Source of the DNA: Methylobrevis pamukkalensis
Lineage (GTDB): Bacteria > Pseudomonadota > Alphaproteobacteria > Rhizobiales > Pleomorphomonadaceae
Direction: 5' to 3'
NCBI RefSeq assembly: GCF_001720135.1
Contig: NZ_MCRJ01000007.1
Coordinates: 1 to 55,833, forward strand
DNA length: 55,833 bases
Below are positions 7,942 through 17,520 of this stretch, piece by piece. The position numbers were made by a program, and so were the translations under genes. A model generated the notes under the pieces. The model did not search any database, was not told where the DNA came from, and saw only the letters and a list, made by a program, of their open reading frames with translations. The stretch's first letter is position 1. Every line of letters begins with the position of its first letter.

Positions 7942-7978
7942 AGGCACCGCACCAGATTCTTTCGCCCGTCCCTTCCGC

Positions 7979-8676
7979 TCAGAAGCGATAGGTCAGGCCC
8001 GTGTGCACGATCGTCGGGTTGAGGTCGACGTCGGCCTTCACCGCGGCCTCGCCGAGGCGGCCGGTGGCTTCGGTGCTGAGGAAGACGTGCTTGACGTCGA
8101 CGAACAGGCCAAGCTGGTCGGAGAGCATCACCTCGCGCCCGCCTGCACCACCGCGCCGAAGGCGTTGTCGACGTCGAAGTCGGAAAGCGCGCCGTCCTTC
8201 TCGTTGAAGAACATCGTGTAGTTCACGCCGCCGCCGATATAGGGCCGCACCATGCCGAACTGCGGCAGGTGATACTGGACCGCCAGAACGGGGGGCAGGT
8301 AGTTGACCTTGCCGAGGGTGCCGAGCGTCCCGGTCACGCCGCCGTCGCCGGCGACCGAGGCGAGCGGGGCATTGGCGAGCGTCAGCGACAGGGAGACGTC
8401 CGGCATCACGTACCAGCCGATGTCGAGGCCGAGGGCAAGGTCGTCGTCGATGGCCACCTCGCCGCTGACGCCGGCGCCGCCGGCCGACACGCTGGCGCCC
8501 TCGTCGAACAGCACGCCGGCCGGGCCGACGTGGACGAACCAGTCATATTCGGTCGCGAGAACGGCGGCCGGAACCTCCGGCATTCCCTCCGCCGCGACGT
8601 CGGCGCCAAGGGCGGCGGTGCAGGAGGCGATCAGGGCGGCGGCCACGACGGCGACCGATGCTTTGCCACGAACCAT
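7979..8676 (-). CDS. ompW: OmpW-family outer membrane protein, frame broken near 8134
   Basis: An eight-stranded outer-membrane beta-barrel. Start MVRGKASVAVVAAALIASCT is a signal peptide ending LGA. Barrel motifs include NYLPPVLAVQYHLP and VRPYIGGGVNYTMFF. The open frame stops at 8128, but the next frame continues with VMLSDQLGLFVDVKHVFLST and ends GLTYRF, the typical OmpW C-terminus with terminal Phe. The total of 698 bases is one short of a multiple of three. Restoring one G/C in the CCTCG run at ~8134 (minus-strand GCCGAG) joins the frames into ~232 residues. An FNR/FixK-type box lies 88 bp upstream of the start. OmpW proteins pass small hydrophobic molecules and are often oxygen-responsive. 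Confidence 0.85.
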
Positions 8677-8763
8677 GTCTGTTGTCCTTCCGGGGGGCGG
8701 TCTCTCGGCGCCCCTGCTGGTTTCTCCTCGGCGCGATCTGACGCCGACGCGAGGCGGAAGGAT

Positions 8764-8777
8764 TTGATCTGGATCAA
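8764..8777. promoter_or_regulatory. FNR/FixK-type binding site upstream of ompW
   Basis: TTGATCTGGATCAA matches the TTGAT-N4-ATCAA consensus exactly. Its centre is ~94 bp upstream of the ompW start codon, so activation from about -41 would put the transcription start near 8729 with a leader of ~50 nt. This suggests oxygen-dependent control of ompW. Confidence 0.7.
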
Positions 8778-8842
8778 CAATTTCGGAACGCGGAGGCCCT
8801 GTTGCAGCGATGCAACAGTGGGCGGATACGGTCACCGCGACA

Positions 8843-8884
8843 GACGACAAAAAAGACCCGGCCGCGCGAGGGAGGCTCGCGGGC
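8843..8884 (-). terminator. Strong terminator, minus strand
   Basis: CCCGGCC pairs with GGCCGGG, and the inner arms CGCGAG/CTCGCG enclose GGAGG. On the minus strand it ends in TTTTTTG. It is the first good minus-strand stop after the cenR/cpk unit, although ~290 bp from it. Confidence 0.65.
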
Positions 8885-9036
8885 CGGGCCGAAGAAATTG
8901 CAAAAAACAATCAGAGCACAAGACATGAAATATGGGTGCCGCCTGTGGAGGGCGACACATGAAGGCTGACAGCCGAACCGGACTGAAATGAGGCGGGACA
9001 CCCGCGCCGTCAGAGTCGCTTTGCGGCGGGAGTGGT

Positions 9037-9083
9037 TTTGAAGGTTCGAGGGCCGTGCGGCGACGCTCCGGCCCTTTTTGTTG
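9037..9083 (+). terminator. Orphan plus-strand terminator, copy A of a dispersed element
   Basis: AGGGCCG/CGGCCCT stem followed by TTTTTGTTG. It matches 44 of 47 positions with the parB terminator at 18928-18974 (opposite strand). No plus-strand gene precedes it, so it may end a small RNA, or be a relic. Confidence 0.65.
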
Positions 9084-9173
9084 CAAGGTGTGAGTGAGGG
9101 CTTGATGGGGCCAGATTGAAGCGGTGCCCGCGGGCACGGCAGCCAATGGCCGCGCGAGACAGCTCCCGCGCCG

Positions 9174-9647
9174 TCAGCCCGTGCCGTCGTCGTCCAGCGC
9201 CTCGAGCCGCGCCCGGACGCCGACCAGCGAGTCGCTGAGCGCGATCAGCCGGGCCGCAAAATGCGGGCGCAGCCGATCGGCGATCTCGGGATATTCGTCG
9301 AGCATGCGGCGGAACAGCTGGCGGCGGATCTGGATCACCTGGGTGTCGCCGACCGCGATGCCGTCGGCGAGCCGCCGGCTTTCCACCAGCAGCGCCCGCT
9401 CGTCGATCATGCGGCCGGGGCCGCAGCGCTCGACGAAACGCGGGACCGCGCCGCCGGTGTAGATGTCCACGGCCCCGCCTGCGACCACGAAGGCGGCGTC
9501 CGCCTTGTCGCCGGCCGCAAACAGCCGGGTCCCGTCGGCAAACGACCGGTTGTCGGCCGAGAAGGCGACGAGCCGAAGCCTGTCCTCGCCGAATTCGGCG
9601 AGGAGCGGCACCCGGCCGAGCATCTTGACGTCCGATTCGAGGCTCAT
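9174..9647 (-). CDS. Cyclic nucleotide-binding domain protein (Cpk-like)
   Basis: A 157-residue protein starting at MSLESDVKMLGRVPLLAEFG. A start 18 bp upstream is also possible. A single CAP/PKA-regulatory-subunit-like domain occupies nearly all of it, with GTRLFAAGDKADAAFVVAGG and a region RMIDERALLVESRRLADGI where the phosphate-binding cassette should be. That cassette lacks the usual G-E-x-A-L...R-x-A-x-V spacing, so binding of cAMP or cGMP is not assured. There is no DNA-binding helix. In Brucella the same gene follows the OtpR/CenR regulator and is called cpk, and here it lies ~90 bp downstream of such a regulator on the same strand. Confidence 0.8.
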   Translation of the reverse strand: MSLESDVKMLGRVPLLAEFGEDRLRLVAFSADNRSFADGTRLFAAGDKADAAFVVAGGAVDIYTGGAVPRFVERCGPGRMIDERALLVESRRLADGIAVGDTQVIQIRRQLFRRMLDEYPEIADRLRPHFAARLIALSDSLVGVRARLEALDDDGTG

Positions 9648-9739
9648 GCCAGCGGTTTCAGCCAATCATCCGTGCCGGCGTCCGCACCATTCGTCGCCGC
9701 AGCCTTCGACGATTGCCAAAATTTGCCGCAGCACACAAG

Positions 9740-10422
9740 TCAGGGCACCAGCTTATACCCGCCTCCTTCCGTCACCAGAAGTTGCGCGTTGGACGGATCG
9801 CGCTCGATCTTCTGGCGAAGGCGGTAGATGTGCGTTTCCAGCGTGTGGGTGGTGATCCCGGCGTTGTAGCCCCAGACCTCGTGTAGCAGCACCTCGCGGG
9901 TGATCACCTTCTCGCCGGCGCGGTAGAGGAATTTCAGGATCGACGTCTCCTTTTCGGTAAGACGGATCTTGCTCCCCTTGCCGTCGACCAGCAGCTTGGC
10001 GCTCGGCCGGAAGGTGTAGGGGCCGATGGTGAACACCGCCTCCTCGGACTGCTCGTGCTGGCGCAGCTGCGCCCGGAGCCGGGCAAGCAGCACCGCGAAC
10101 TTGAAGGCTTCGCCACATAGTCGTTGGCGCCCGCCTCGAGCCCGAGGATGGTGTCGGAATCGGAATCATGGCCGGTGAGCATGATCACCGGCGCCGAGAA
10201 GCCACCCTTGCGCAGGAGCTTCACCGCCTCGCGCCCGTCCATGTCCGGCAGGCCGACGTCCATCAGCACCAGATCGATATGGCCGCCGCGCGCGGTCTGG
10301 ATCGCCTTGGTGGCGGTGTCCGCCTCGATCGGTTCGAATTCCTCGTAGAGCGACAGCTGTTCGACCAGCGCATCGCGCAGGTCGTTGTCGTCATCGACGA
10401 TGAGGATTTTCCGGGCTGTCAT
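9740..10422 (-). CDS. cenR: CenR/OtpR-type response regulator, frame broken near 10106
   Basis: An OmpR-class response regulator. The receiver domain starts MTARKILIVDDDNDLRDAL, with phospho-acceptor Asp in LVLMDVGLPDMDGRE, then VIMLTGHD and GANDYVAKP. The frame is lost right after AKP. The next frame resumes with LLARLRAQLRQHEQSEEAVF and a winged-helix domain ending THTLETHIYRLRQKIERD and GGGYKLVP. The 683-base length is one short of a multiple of three. One C restored in AAGCCTTC (giving AAG-CCC-TTC, K-P-F) rejoins it as ~227 residues. It matches my memory of the CenR/OtpR regulator of alphaproteobacteria, which controls envelope integrity. Upstream, divergent, is an L,D-transpeptidase-like gene. 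Confidence 0.85.
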
Positions 10423-10526
10423 GGACGATTATACCTTGTCGAATATCGGCCGGCGCCGGCAAAGTCCTGCGGCGCATCTGTGCTGAAACAGACCATTGTT
10501 TGACCGGAGAGGCAAGTCACGCCGAC

Positions 10527-11132
10527 ATGAGGCTTTCGCGATCCCCGCGCGCGCCGCGTTCCCGAAAACGTGATCGCCGGGCGGCGCCGGTTGGCGGCGA
10601 TCTGACGGTCCGGCTGCTGTCGCCCTCCGCCACCCGCGGCCGCCTCACCGGCCTCGGCCTCGACCTGCCCTGCGCCATCGGCCGCAGCGGCATGCGCGCA
10701 CCGAAACGCGAAGGCGACGGCGCCAGTCCCGCCGGGCGATTCGCGCTGCTCCACGGCTATTACCGCGCCGACCGCGGCCTCAAGCCGGCGTCCCGCCTGC
10801 CGTTGCGGCCGATCCGCCCCGGTGACGGCTGGTGCGACGCGCCCGGCGACCGCAACTACAACCGCCCAGTCCGCCTGCCCTATCCGGCAAGCACCGAGAC
10901 GATGCGGCGCGGCGACCACCTCTACGACATCGTGCTCGTGATGGACGCCAACGTGACGCGGCGGGTGCGCGGCCGGGGCAGCGCCATCTTCCTGCATCTG
11001 GCCCGCGACGGCTTCCGGCCGACCGAAGGCTGCGTCGCGCTGCGCCGGGGCGACATGCTGCGCCTGCTGTCGAAGATCCGGACGGGCACGCGGATCGTAA
11101 TCGGCAGGCATGAGCGACCTCACCAATCTTGA
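10527..11132 (+). CDS. L,D-transpeptidase-like (YkuD-family) protein
   Basis: 201 residues from ATG 10527. A TTG 27 bp upstream is an alternative. The YkuD catalytic signature appears as IFLHLARDGFRPTEGCVAL: the conserved His, then Thr-Glu-Gly-Cys in place of the more common Ser-x-Gly-Cys, with the nucleophile Cys retained. SPAGRFAL and RNYNRPVRLPY are typical of the short stand-alone L,D-transpeptidase-like proteins. No signal peptide is seen, so location is uncertain (N-terminus Arg-rich). It diverges from cenR and overlaps the next SDR gene by 23 bp. Likely role: peptidoglycan cross-link or lipoprotein attachment. Confidence 0.75.
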   Translation: MRLSRSPRAPRSRKRDRRAAPVGGDLTVRLLSPSATRGRLTGLGLDLPCAIGRSGMRAPKREGDGASPAGRFALLHGYYRADRGLKPASRLPLRPIRPGDGWCDAPGDRNYNRPVRLPYPASTETMRRGDHLYDIVLVMDANVTRRVRGRGSAIFLHLARDGFRPTEGCVALRRGDMLRLLSKIRTGTRIVIGRHERPHQS

Positions 11133-11815
11133 ACCCGGCTTCACCGCCCTCGTCATCGGCGCCTCCGGCGGCATCGGCCGCGCCCTCCACGCCCGCCTCG
11201 CCGCAGATCCCCGCTGCGGCGCGGCCCTTGCCCTGTCGCGCGATGCGGGCGACTTCGATCTCACCGACGAGGCCTCCATCGCCGCGGCGGCGGAGCGGAT
11301 CCGCGTCGCCGCCGGCACGCTCGATCTGGTGTTCAACGCCACCGGCGCGCTGACCCTCGACGGCATCGGGCCGGAGAAGACGATCCGCGCCCTCGATCCG
11401 GCGGCAATGGCGCGGCAGTTCGCGGTCAACGCCATCGGCCCGGCGCTTCTCCTCAAGCATCTTTCGCCGCTGCTGCCGAAGGACCGTCCGTCGATCTTCG
11501 CCAGCCTCACCGCGCGGGTCGGCTCGATCGGCGACAACCGGCTCGGCGGATGGATCTCCTACCGCGCCGCCAAGCGCCCAGAACCAGATCCTCCGCACCG
11601 CGGCGATCGAGATCGCGCGGACGCGGCCCAAAGCCGTGGTCGTCGCGCTGCATCCTGGCACGGTGGCCACCCGGCTCAGCGATCCGTTCAGCGCCGGTCA
11701 CGACCGGCTCGACCCCGCCGAGGCCGCCGGCCGGCTGCTCGCCGTGCTGGGGCGCCTGACGCCGGCCGACAGCGGCGGCTTCTTCGCCCATGACGGGGCG
11801 CCGATCCCGTGGTGA
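11110..11815 (+). CDS. SDR-family oxidoreductase, frame broken near 11575
   Basis: The N-terminal two thirds carry VIGASGGIGRALHARL, FNATGAL and ISYRAAK, the cofactor and Tyr-x3-Lys catalytic motifs. The frame is lost after the catalytic Lys. The continuation in another frame reads QNQILRTAAIEIARTRPKAV, then VVALHPGTVATRLSDPFS and GGFFAHDGAPIPW. The length of 706 leaves remainder 1, consistent with loss of two bases: AAGGCCGCCCAG (Lys-Ala-Ala-Gln) read as AAGCGCCCAG. Repaired, the protein is ~235 residues, of the C-factor/CsgA-like SDR group. The stop codon overlaps the photolyase start. Substrate unknown. Confidence 0.75.
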
Positions 11816-13389
11816 GCCAGTCGCCGGCCCTCGTCCTCCTTCTCGGCGACCAGCTGTCGCCGGCAATGTCGAGCCTGCGCGCCGCCGACCGCGACCGCGA
11901 TGTGGTCCTGATGTGCGAGGTCGCCGACGAGACGACCTATGTGCCGCATCACCGCCAGAAGATCGTCTTCCTCCTGTCGGCCATGCGCCATTTCGCCGAG
12001 GCGCTGCGCGCGGACGGCTGGACGGTCGACTATGTCCGCCTCGACGATCCGGCCAACACCGGCAGCTTCACCGGCGAAGTCGGCCGGGCGCTCGCCCGCC
12101 ACGGCGCCGACCGGCTGCTCGTGACCGAGGCCGGCGAATGGCGGGTGAAGGCGATGATCGACGGCTGGGCGGCCCGCTTCGGCACCGAGGTCCAGGTCCT
12201 GCCCGACCGGCGTTTCGTCTGCCCCCTGCCCGCTTTCGAGGACTGGGCGCGCGACCGCAAGAGCCTGCGGATGGAATATTTCTACCGCGAGATGCGCCGG
12301 AAGACGGGCCTGCTGATGGACGGCGACAAGCCGGCTGGCGGGCGCTGGAACTTCGACGCCGAAAACCGCAAGCCGCTGACGGACGACCTGTTCCTGCCCG
12401 AGCGGCGGCGTTTTGCGCCGGATGCGGTCACGCAGGAGGTCATCGACCTCATTGCCGCCCGCTTTCCCGAGGGATTCGGCGATCTGGAGGGATTCGGCTG
12501 GGCGGTGACGCGCGCGGATGCGGAGGCTGCCTTCGAGGAGTTCCTCGGCCGCGCGCTCGCCCGCTTCGGCGACCATCAGGACGCCATGCTCGCCGGCCGG
12601 CCGTTCCTTTATCACGGGCTGATCTCGGCCTATCTCAACGTCGGCCTGCTCGATGCCCTCGATGTCTGCCGCCGCGTGGAGGCGGAATGGCGCGCCGGCC
12701 GGGTGCCGCTCAACGCCGCCGAGGGCTTCATCCGCCAGATCATCGGCTGGCGGGAGTATGTGCGCGGCATCTACTGGCTGAAGATGCCCGGCTACCGCGA
12801 CGAGAACGCCCTCGGCGCGACCCGCCCCCTGCCATGGTTCTACTGGTCCGGCGACACCGACATGGCCTGCATGGCCGAGGCGATCGGCCAGACCAGGCGC
12901 CACGCCTATGCCCACCACATCCAGCGCCTGATGGTGACGGGCACCTTCGCGCTGCTCGCCGGCATCGATCCGAAGGCGCTGCACGAATGGTATCTCGCCG
13001 TCTACATCGACGCCTTCGAATGGGTGGAGCTGCCCAACACCCTCGGCATGAGCCAGTTCGCCGACGGCGGCCTGCTCGGCTCCAAGCCCTATGCGGCGAG
13101 CGGCGCCTATATCGACCGGATGTCGGACTACTGCGCCGGTTGCCGCTATGACGTGACGGAGAAGACGGGCGCGATCGCCTGCCCGTTCAACGCGCTCTAC
13201 TGGGATTTTCTCGCCCGCAACGCGGACAGGCTGCGCGGCAATCCACGGCTCGGCACGGTCTATGCGACCTGGGACAGGATGGCCGAGGGCAAGCGCGACG
13301 CGCTCCGGGAGAGCGCCGGCGCCTTTCTGGACCGGCTCGACCGGGACGACGCCGGACCTGCTCGGTCACCTCCCTCTCAGGCCGGATAG
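11809..13389 (+). CDS. phrB: Iron-sulfur (6-4) photolyase / bacterial cryptochrome (PhrB/CryB type)
   Basis: 526 residues from GTG 11809 (GTG 11812 is also possible), overlapping the upstream SDR stop. It belongs to the deoxyribodipyrimidine photolyase-related group. The N-terminal Rossmann domain begins LVLLLGDQLSPAMSSLRAAD. The FAD-binding helical part has GWREYVRGIYWLKMP, HHIQRLMVTGTFALLAGIDP and WVELPNTLGMSQFADGG. Cysteines in YCAGCRYDVTEKTG and IACPFNALYW plus an upstream Cys fit the [4Fe-4S] ligands of this class. The family repairs (6-4) photoproducts with light, or signals light. The complete frame and length fit PhrB. Confidence 0.93.
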   Translation: MVSQSPALVLLLGDQLSPAMSSLRAADRDRDVVLMCEVADETTYVPHHRQKIVFLLSAMRHFAEALRADGWTVDYVRLDDPANTGSFTGEVGRALARHGADRLLVTEAGEWRVKAMIDGWAARFGTEVQVLPDRRFVCPLPAFEDWARDRKSLRMEYFYREMRRKTGLLMDGDKPAGGRWNFDAENRKPLTDDLFLPERRRFAPDAVTQEVIDLIAARFPEGFGDLEGFGWAVTRADAEAAFEEFLGRALARFGDHQDAMLAGRPFLYHGLISAYLNVGLLDALDVCRRVEAEWRAGRVPLNAAEGFIRQIIGWREYVRGIYWLKMPGYRDENALGATRPLPWFYWSGDTDMACMAEAIGQTRRHAYAHHIQRLMVTGTFALLAGIDPKALHEWYLAVYIDAFEWVELPNTLGMSQFADGGLLGSKPYAASGAYIDRMSDYCAGCRYDVTEKTGAIACPFNALYWDFLARNADRLRGNPRLGTVYATWDRMAEGKRDALRESAGAFLDRLDRDDAGPARSPPSQAG

Positions 13390-14048
13390 TCACGATGCCC
13401 GAAGATGGCGCTGCCGACGCGCACGTGGGTGGCGCCCTGGCCGATCGCCGTCTCGAAGTCCGACGACATGCCCATCGACCGCCAGAGAACGCCGGCGTCC
13501 TTTGCCAGATCGTCGAGCAGAGCGAAATGCGGGGCCGGATTCTCGTCGGCCGGCGGAATGCACATCAGCCCGGCGATCTCCAGCCCGTGGACCTCGCGGC
13601 AGCGCGCCACGAAGGCCACCGCGTCCGTGGGCGCGACCCCGGCCTTCTGCGGCTCCTCGCCGGTGTTGACCTGGACCAGCAGCTTCGGCCGCCGGTCCTG
13701 CCGCGCCATCTCGCCGGCCAGTGCCGCGGCGATCTTCTCCCGGTCCACCGTGTGGATGACGTCGAACAGGGCGACCGCCTCCTTGGCCTTGTTCGACTGC
13801 AGCGGGCCGATCAGATGCAATTCCACACCGGGAAATTCCGCGCGCAGCGCCGGCCATTTCTCCTGCGCCTCCTGCACCCGGTTCTCGCCGAAGACCCGCT
13901 GACCGGCGTTCAGCACCGGGCGGATGTCCTCCGCCCCGAAGGTCTTCGACACGGCGACGAGCGTGACGGCGGCCGGATCGCGGCCCGTCTCGCGGGCGGC
14001 GCGCGCCAGACGATCGCGGATTTCGGCGAGGCGGTCGGCAGCAGGCAT
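13377..14048 (-). CDS. yggS: YggS-family pyridoxal phosphate homeostasis protein
   Basis: A 223-residue PLP-binding protein with a single alanine-racemase-like barrel. The PLP lysine is in TLVAVSKTF. Other signatures are VFGENRVQEAQEKW, HLIGPLQSNKAKEAV and the C-terminal GMSSDFETAIGQGATHVRVG then SAIFG. It balances free PLP and amino-acid pools and has no known enzymatic activity. Length matches the family. It converges on the photolyase gene (13-bp overlap of the two 3' ends) and diverges from leuS. Confidence 0.95.
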   Translation of the reverse strand: MPAADRLAEIRDRLARAARETGRDPAAVTLVAVSKTFGAEDIRPVLNAGQRVFGENRVQEAQEKWPALRAEFPGVELHLIGPLQSNKAKEAVALFDVIHTVDREKIAAALAGEMARQDRRPKLLVQVNTGEEPQKAGVAPTDAVAFVARCREVHGLEIAGLMCIPPADENPAPHFALLDDLAKDAGVLWRSMGMSSDFETAIGQGATHVRVGSAIFGHRDYPA

Positions 14049-14319
14049 CGGATCTCCGGTCGTGTCAGGGGTACGGGCGGCTCACGGTTGGGTGCGACGG
14101 GCAGGCCGCGTTGTCAAGCGGCCGGCCCTCTTGCCGTCCCGTTGCCCGCCCGCACTGCGGGCGGCGGGACACCCGGCCGAATCGATGTCTGTTGACCGGG
14201 CTGCCCGTTTCTGGTGAAGGTCGCACCACCCGTTCGGCCACTTTCCCCCGGAATCCTTCTCCGGCAGGACGACGCCCGTTCCCCGAATTCAGACACGATC
14301 AGACGGCAGTATCCACACC

Positions 14320-16941
14320 ATGGCTTCCGAGCGCTACAATGCCCGCGTGACCGAGACCCGATGGCAGAAGGCCTGGGACGAGGCGAAGGTCTTTGCGACC
14401 GCCAACGACGATCCGCGCCCGAAATATTACGTGCTCGAGATGTTCCCCTATCCGTCGGGGCGGATCCACATGGGCCATGTGCGCAACTACGCCATGGGCG
14501 ACGTGGTGGCCCGCTACAAGCGCGCCAGGGGCTTCAACGTGCTGCATCCGATGGGCTGGGACGCCTTCGGCATGCCGGCCGAGAATGCCGCCATGCAGAA
14601 CAAGGTCCACCCGAAGAGCTGGACCTATTCGAACATCGCCACCATGCGCGACCAGCTGAAGTCCATGGGTCTCTCCCTCGACTGGGCCCGGGAGTTCGCC
14701 ACCTGCGACGTCGCCTACTATTCGCGCCAGCAGCGCCTGTTCCTCGACTTCCTCGACAAGGGCCTCGTCACCCGCCGCAAGTCCAAGGTCAACTGGGACC
14801 CGGTGGACATGACCGTGCTCGCCAACGAGCAGGTGATCGACGGCAAGGGCTGGCGCTCCGGCGCCACGGTCGAGCAGCGCGAACTGGTGCAGTGGTTCTT
14901 CAAGATCTCCGATTTCTCCGAAGACCTGCTGACGGCCCTCGACGGGCTCGATCGCTGGCCGGAGAAGGTGCGCACCATGCAGCGCAACTGGATCGGCCGG
15001 TCCGAAGGTCTGCGCGTGCGCTTCCAGCTCGACGGCGCCGTGCCCGAGGGTCAGGATTTCGTCGAGGTGTTCACCACCCGCCCCGATACCCTGTTCGGCA
15101 TGAGCTTCCTCGCCCTGTCGGCCGACCATCCGCTCACCACCGCACTGGCGGCCACCTCGCCGGAAATCGCCGCCTTCGTCGAGGAATGCCACCGCATGGG
15201 CACCTCGGCCGCGGCGGTGGAGACGGCCGAGAAGCGCGGCTACAACACCGGCCTCGTCGTCCGCCATCCGTTCCTTGATGCGGTCTTCCCGGTCTATGTC
15301 GCCAATTTCGTGCTGATGGACTACGGCACCGGCGCGATCTTCGGCTGCCCGGCCCATGACCAGCGCGACCTCGATTTCGCCCGCCGCTACCACCTGACCG
15401 TCACCCCGGTCGTCCTGCCCGAGGGTGCCGATCCGACGACCTTCGCGGTTGCCGACGAGGCCTACACCGGCGAAGGCCGGATCTTCAATTCGGCCTTCCT
15501 CGACGGCCATTCCGTGGCCGAGGCCAAGGAGATGGTTGCCCACCGCCTCGAGACCGCGACCCTCGGCCAGGCGCCGCAGGGCACGCGCCAGGTGAACTAC
15601 CGCCTGCGCGACTGGGGCATCTCGCGCCAGCGCTACTGGGGCTGCCCGATCCCGGTGATCCACTGCGACAGCTGCGGCGTCGTCCCGGTGCCGCGCAAGG
15701 ACCTGCCGGTCGCCCTGCCCGAGGACGTCGACTTCGACCGTCCGGGCAACCCGCTCGATCGCCACCCGACGTGGAAGCACGTGTCTTGCCCGGTCTGTGC
15801 CGCCCCGGCCCGGCGCGAGACGGACACGATGGACACCTTCGTCGACAGCTCCTGGTATTTCGCCCGCTTCACCGCGCCGGACGCCGACGACCCGACGATC
15901 CCCGAGGTGGCCGACGCCTGGCTGCCGGTCGACCAGTATATCGGCGGCATCGAGCACGCGATCCTGCACCTGCTCTATTCGCGCTTCTTCACCCGCGCGA
16001 TGAAGGTGGCCGGCCATGTCGGCCTCGACGAGCCGTTCCGCGGCCTGTTCACCCAGGGCATGGTGATCCACGAGACCTACCGCGCGGCCGACGGCAGCTG
16101 GGTCTCGCCCGCCGAGATCCGCATCGAGGCCGGTGAGACGGGCCGCCGCGCCTATCGTCTCGACACCGCCGAGGAAGTGACGATCGGCGCCATCGAGAAG
16201 ATGTCGAAGTCGAAGCGCAACACGGTCGATCCGACCGAGATCATCGAGAGCTTCGGCGCCGACACCGCCCGCTGGTTCATGCTGTCGGATTCCCCGCCCG
16301 AACGCGACGTCGAGTGGACCGACCAGGGCGCACAGGGCTCCTCGCGCTTCCTGCAGCGGGTCTGGCGACTCGTCGGCGAAACCGCCGAGATCGCCCCGCC
16401 GCCGGGGACCCCGGTGCCGGACGTGCTGGCCCCGGCCGCGCTCACCCTGCGCAAGGCCGCGCATCGCACGCTCGCCGCCGTCGGCGAGGCGATCGAGACC
16501 CTGCGCTTCAATGTGGCCCTCGCCAAGATCTACGAACTCGTCAACGCGCTGGGCTCGGCGATCGCCAACGAACGCGCCGCCTTCGCCGCCCCGGGCGAGG
16601 CCGCCGCCCTGCGCGAGACCGCCGAGATCCTCGTCAAGCTGATGGCGCCGATGACGCCGCATCTGGCCGAGGAATGCTGGCACGTCCTCGGCAACGGCGA
16701 GATGCTGGCGATGAGTCCCTGGCCCGAGCTGGTCCCGGCCCTCCTGGTCGAGGACGAGGTGACCATGCCGGTCCAGATCAACGGCAAGAAGCGGGCGGAC
16801 GTCACCGTGCCCCGCGACGCCGATGCCGCCACCGTGGAAAAGGCTGCGCTTGCCCTCGAGGCGGTGCAGCGCGCGCTGGAGGGCAAGGCGCCGAAGAAGG
16901 TGATCGTCGTGCCGCAGAGGATCGTCAATGTCGTCGCCTGA
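14320..16941 (+). CDS. leuS: Leucyl-tRNA synthetase
   Basis: 873 residues, a full-length class Ia synthetase that charges tRNA-Leu. The HIGH-type motif appears as [16 protein letters not shown] near residue 45. The editing CP1 domain has [12 protein letters not shown] with the Thr-rich editing site, and [16 protein letters not shown]. The KMSKS motif is [13 protein letters not shown]. The C-terminal LeuRS-specific domain ends [15 protein letters not shown]. Its stop codon region overlaps lptE by 14 bp, then holA follows, the standard leuS-lptE-holA cluster. Confidence 0.98.
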   Translation: MASERYNARVTETRWQKAWDEAKVFATANDDPRPKYYVLEMFPYPSGRIHMGHVRNYAMGDVVARYKRARGFNVLHPMGWDAFGMPAENAAMQNKVHPKSWTYSNIATMRDQLKSMGLSLDWAREFATCDVAYYSRQQRLFLDFLDKGLVTRRKSKVNWDPVDMTVLANEQVIDGKGWRSGATVEQRELVQWFFKISDFSEDLLTALDGLDRWPEKVRTMQRNWIGRSEGLRVRFQLDGAVPEGQDFVEVFTTRPDTLFGMSFLALSADHPLTTALAATSPEIAAFVEECHRMGTSAAAVETAEKRGYNTGLVVRHPFLDAVFPVYVANFVLMDYGTGAIFGCPAHDQRDLDFARRYHLTVTPVVLPEGADPTTFAVADEAYTGEGRIFNSAFLDGHSVAEAKEMVAHRLETATLGQAPQGTRQVNYRLRDWGISRQRYWGCPIPVIHCDSCGVVPVPRKDLPVALPEDVDFDRPGNPLDRHPTWKHVSCPVCAAPARRETDTMDTFVDSSWYFARFTAPDADDPTIPEVADAWLPVDQYIGGIEHAILHLLYSRFFTRAMKVAGHVGLDEPFRGLFTQGMVIHETYRAADGSWVSPAEIRIEAGETGRRAYRLDTAEEVTIGAIEKMSKSKRNTVDPTEIIESFGADTARWFMLSDSPPERDVEWTDQGAQGSSRFLQRVWRLVGETAEIAPPPGTPVPDVLAPAALTLRKAAHRTLAAVGEAIETLRFNVALAKIYELVNALGSAIANERAAFAAPGEAAALRETAEILVKLMAPMTPHLAEECWHVLGNGEMLAMSPWPELVPALLVEDEVTMPVQINGKKRADVTVPRDADAATVEKAALALEAVQRALEGKAPKKVIVVPQRIVNVVA

Positions 16942-17497
16942 CCGAAGCCGCTCTCCCCGCCATCCGGGCCGCCGCACCGTCCTCTCGCTGATGCTGCTCG
17001 GCGGCGCCGCCGTCGTGGCAGGCTGTCAGGTGCGGCCGCTCTACGCCGACCGGGCGGACGGCGTCTCCACCAACGACGACATGCGCGCGATCGCGGTCAA
17101 GTATGACCGCCCAAGCGACGACGACATCACCCGCATCCTCCAGAAGCTGCGCAACGAACTGGCCTTCGACTTCAGCGGCGGCGGCGAGGCACTGCCACCG
17201 CGCTTCGAGTTGCGGCTGTTCCTGTCCGAGCGCGAATCCGAGGTCGGCATCGAGGAGGACCAGGACGTTCCGGCCGCGCGCCTCGTCTCGATCACCGCGA
17301 CCTTCACCCTGACGGATCTGGAGAGCCGGACCGTGGTGATCAGCGGCACCAGCTTCGCCACCGCCTCCTACGATTTCTCCTCGCAGCGCTTTGCCAACAT
17401 CCGGGCGCTGCGCGACGCCGAGGACCGGGCCGCCGTGTCGCTTGCCGCCAACATCCGCACCCGCGTCGCCGCCGCCCTCGCCACCCGCGGCACCTGA
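16928..17497 (+). CDS. lptE: LPS assembly lipoprotein LptE
   Basis: A 189-residue outer-membrane lipoprotein that plugs the LptD barrel during lipopolysaccharide export. After a basic N-terminus, the signal ends in a lipobox VAGC with the lipidated Cys followed by QVRPLYAD, which is characteristic of alphaproteobacterial LptE (Pfam LptE). The rest is a small alpha/beta fold with [18 protein letters not shown] and [20 protein letters not shown]. It is translationally coupled to leuS by a 14-bp overlap. Confidence 0.93.
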   Translation: MSSPDRSRSPRHPGRRTVLSLMLLGGAAVVAGCQVRPLYADRADGVSTNDDMRAIAVKYDRPSDDDITRILQKLRNELAFDFSGGGEALPPRFELRLFLSERESEVGIEEDQDVPAARLVSITATFTLTDLESRTVVISGTSFATASYDFSSQRFANIRALRDAEDRAAVSLAANIRTRVAAALATRGT

Positions 17498-17520
17498 GGA
17501 CGCGCGGGAGGAGCTTCAGA

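Larger units (their letters stand above)
8677..9173. other. 497-bp region between ompW and the cyclic-nucleotide-binding gene
   Basis: No protein-coding gene is supported. It contains the FNR/FixK-like box (8764-8777), a strong minus-strand terminator hairpin (8843-8884) and a plus-strand terminator copy (9037-9083) that has no recognised gene upstream of it. Confidence 0.6.

Noticed and set aside
11790-13151. 453-codon frame overlapping the photolyase on the same strand
   Set aside because: Arg/Pro/Gly-rich shadow; the photolyase frame has all family motifs.
14299-16977. 892-codon open frame antisense to leuS
   Set aside because: High-GC shadow of leuS in His/Asp/Arg-rich translation with no recognisable domain; leuS motifs are unambiguous on plus.
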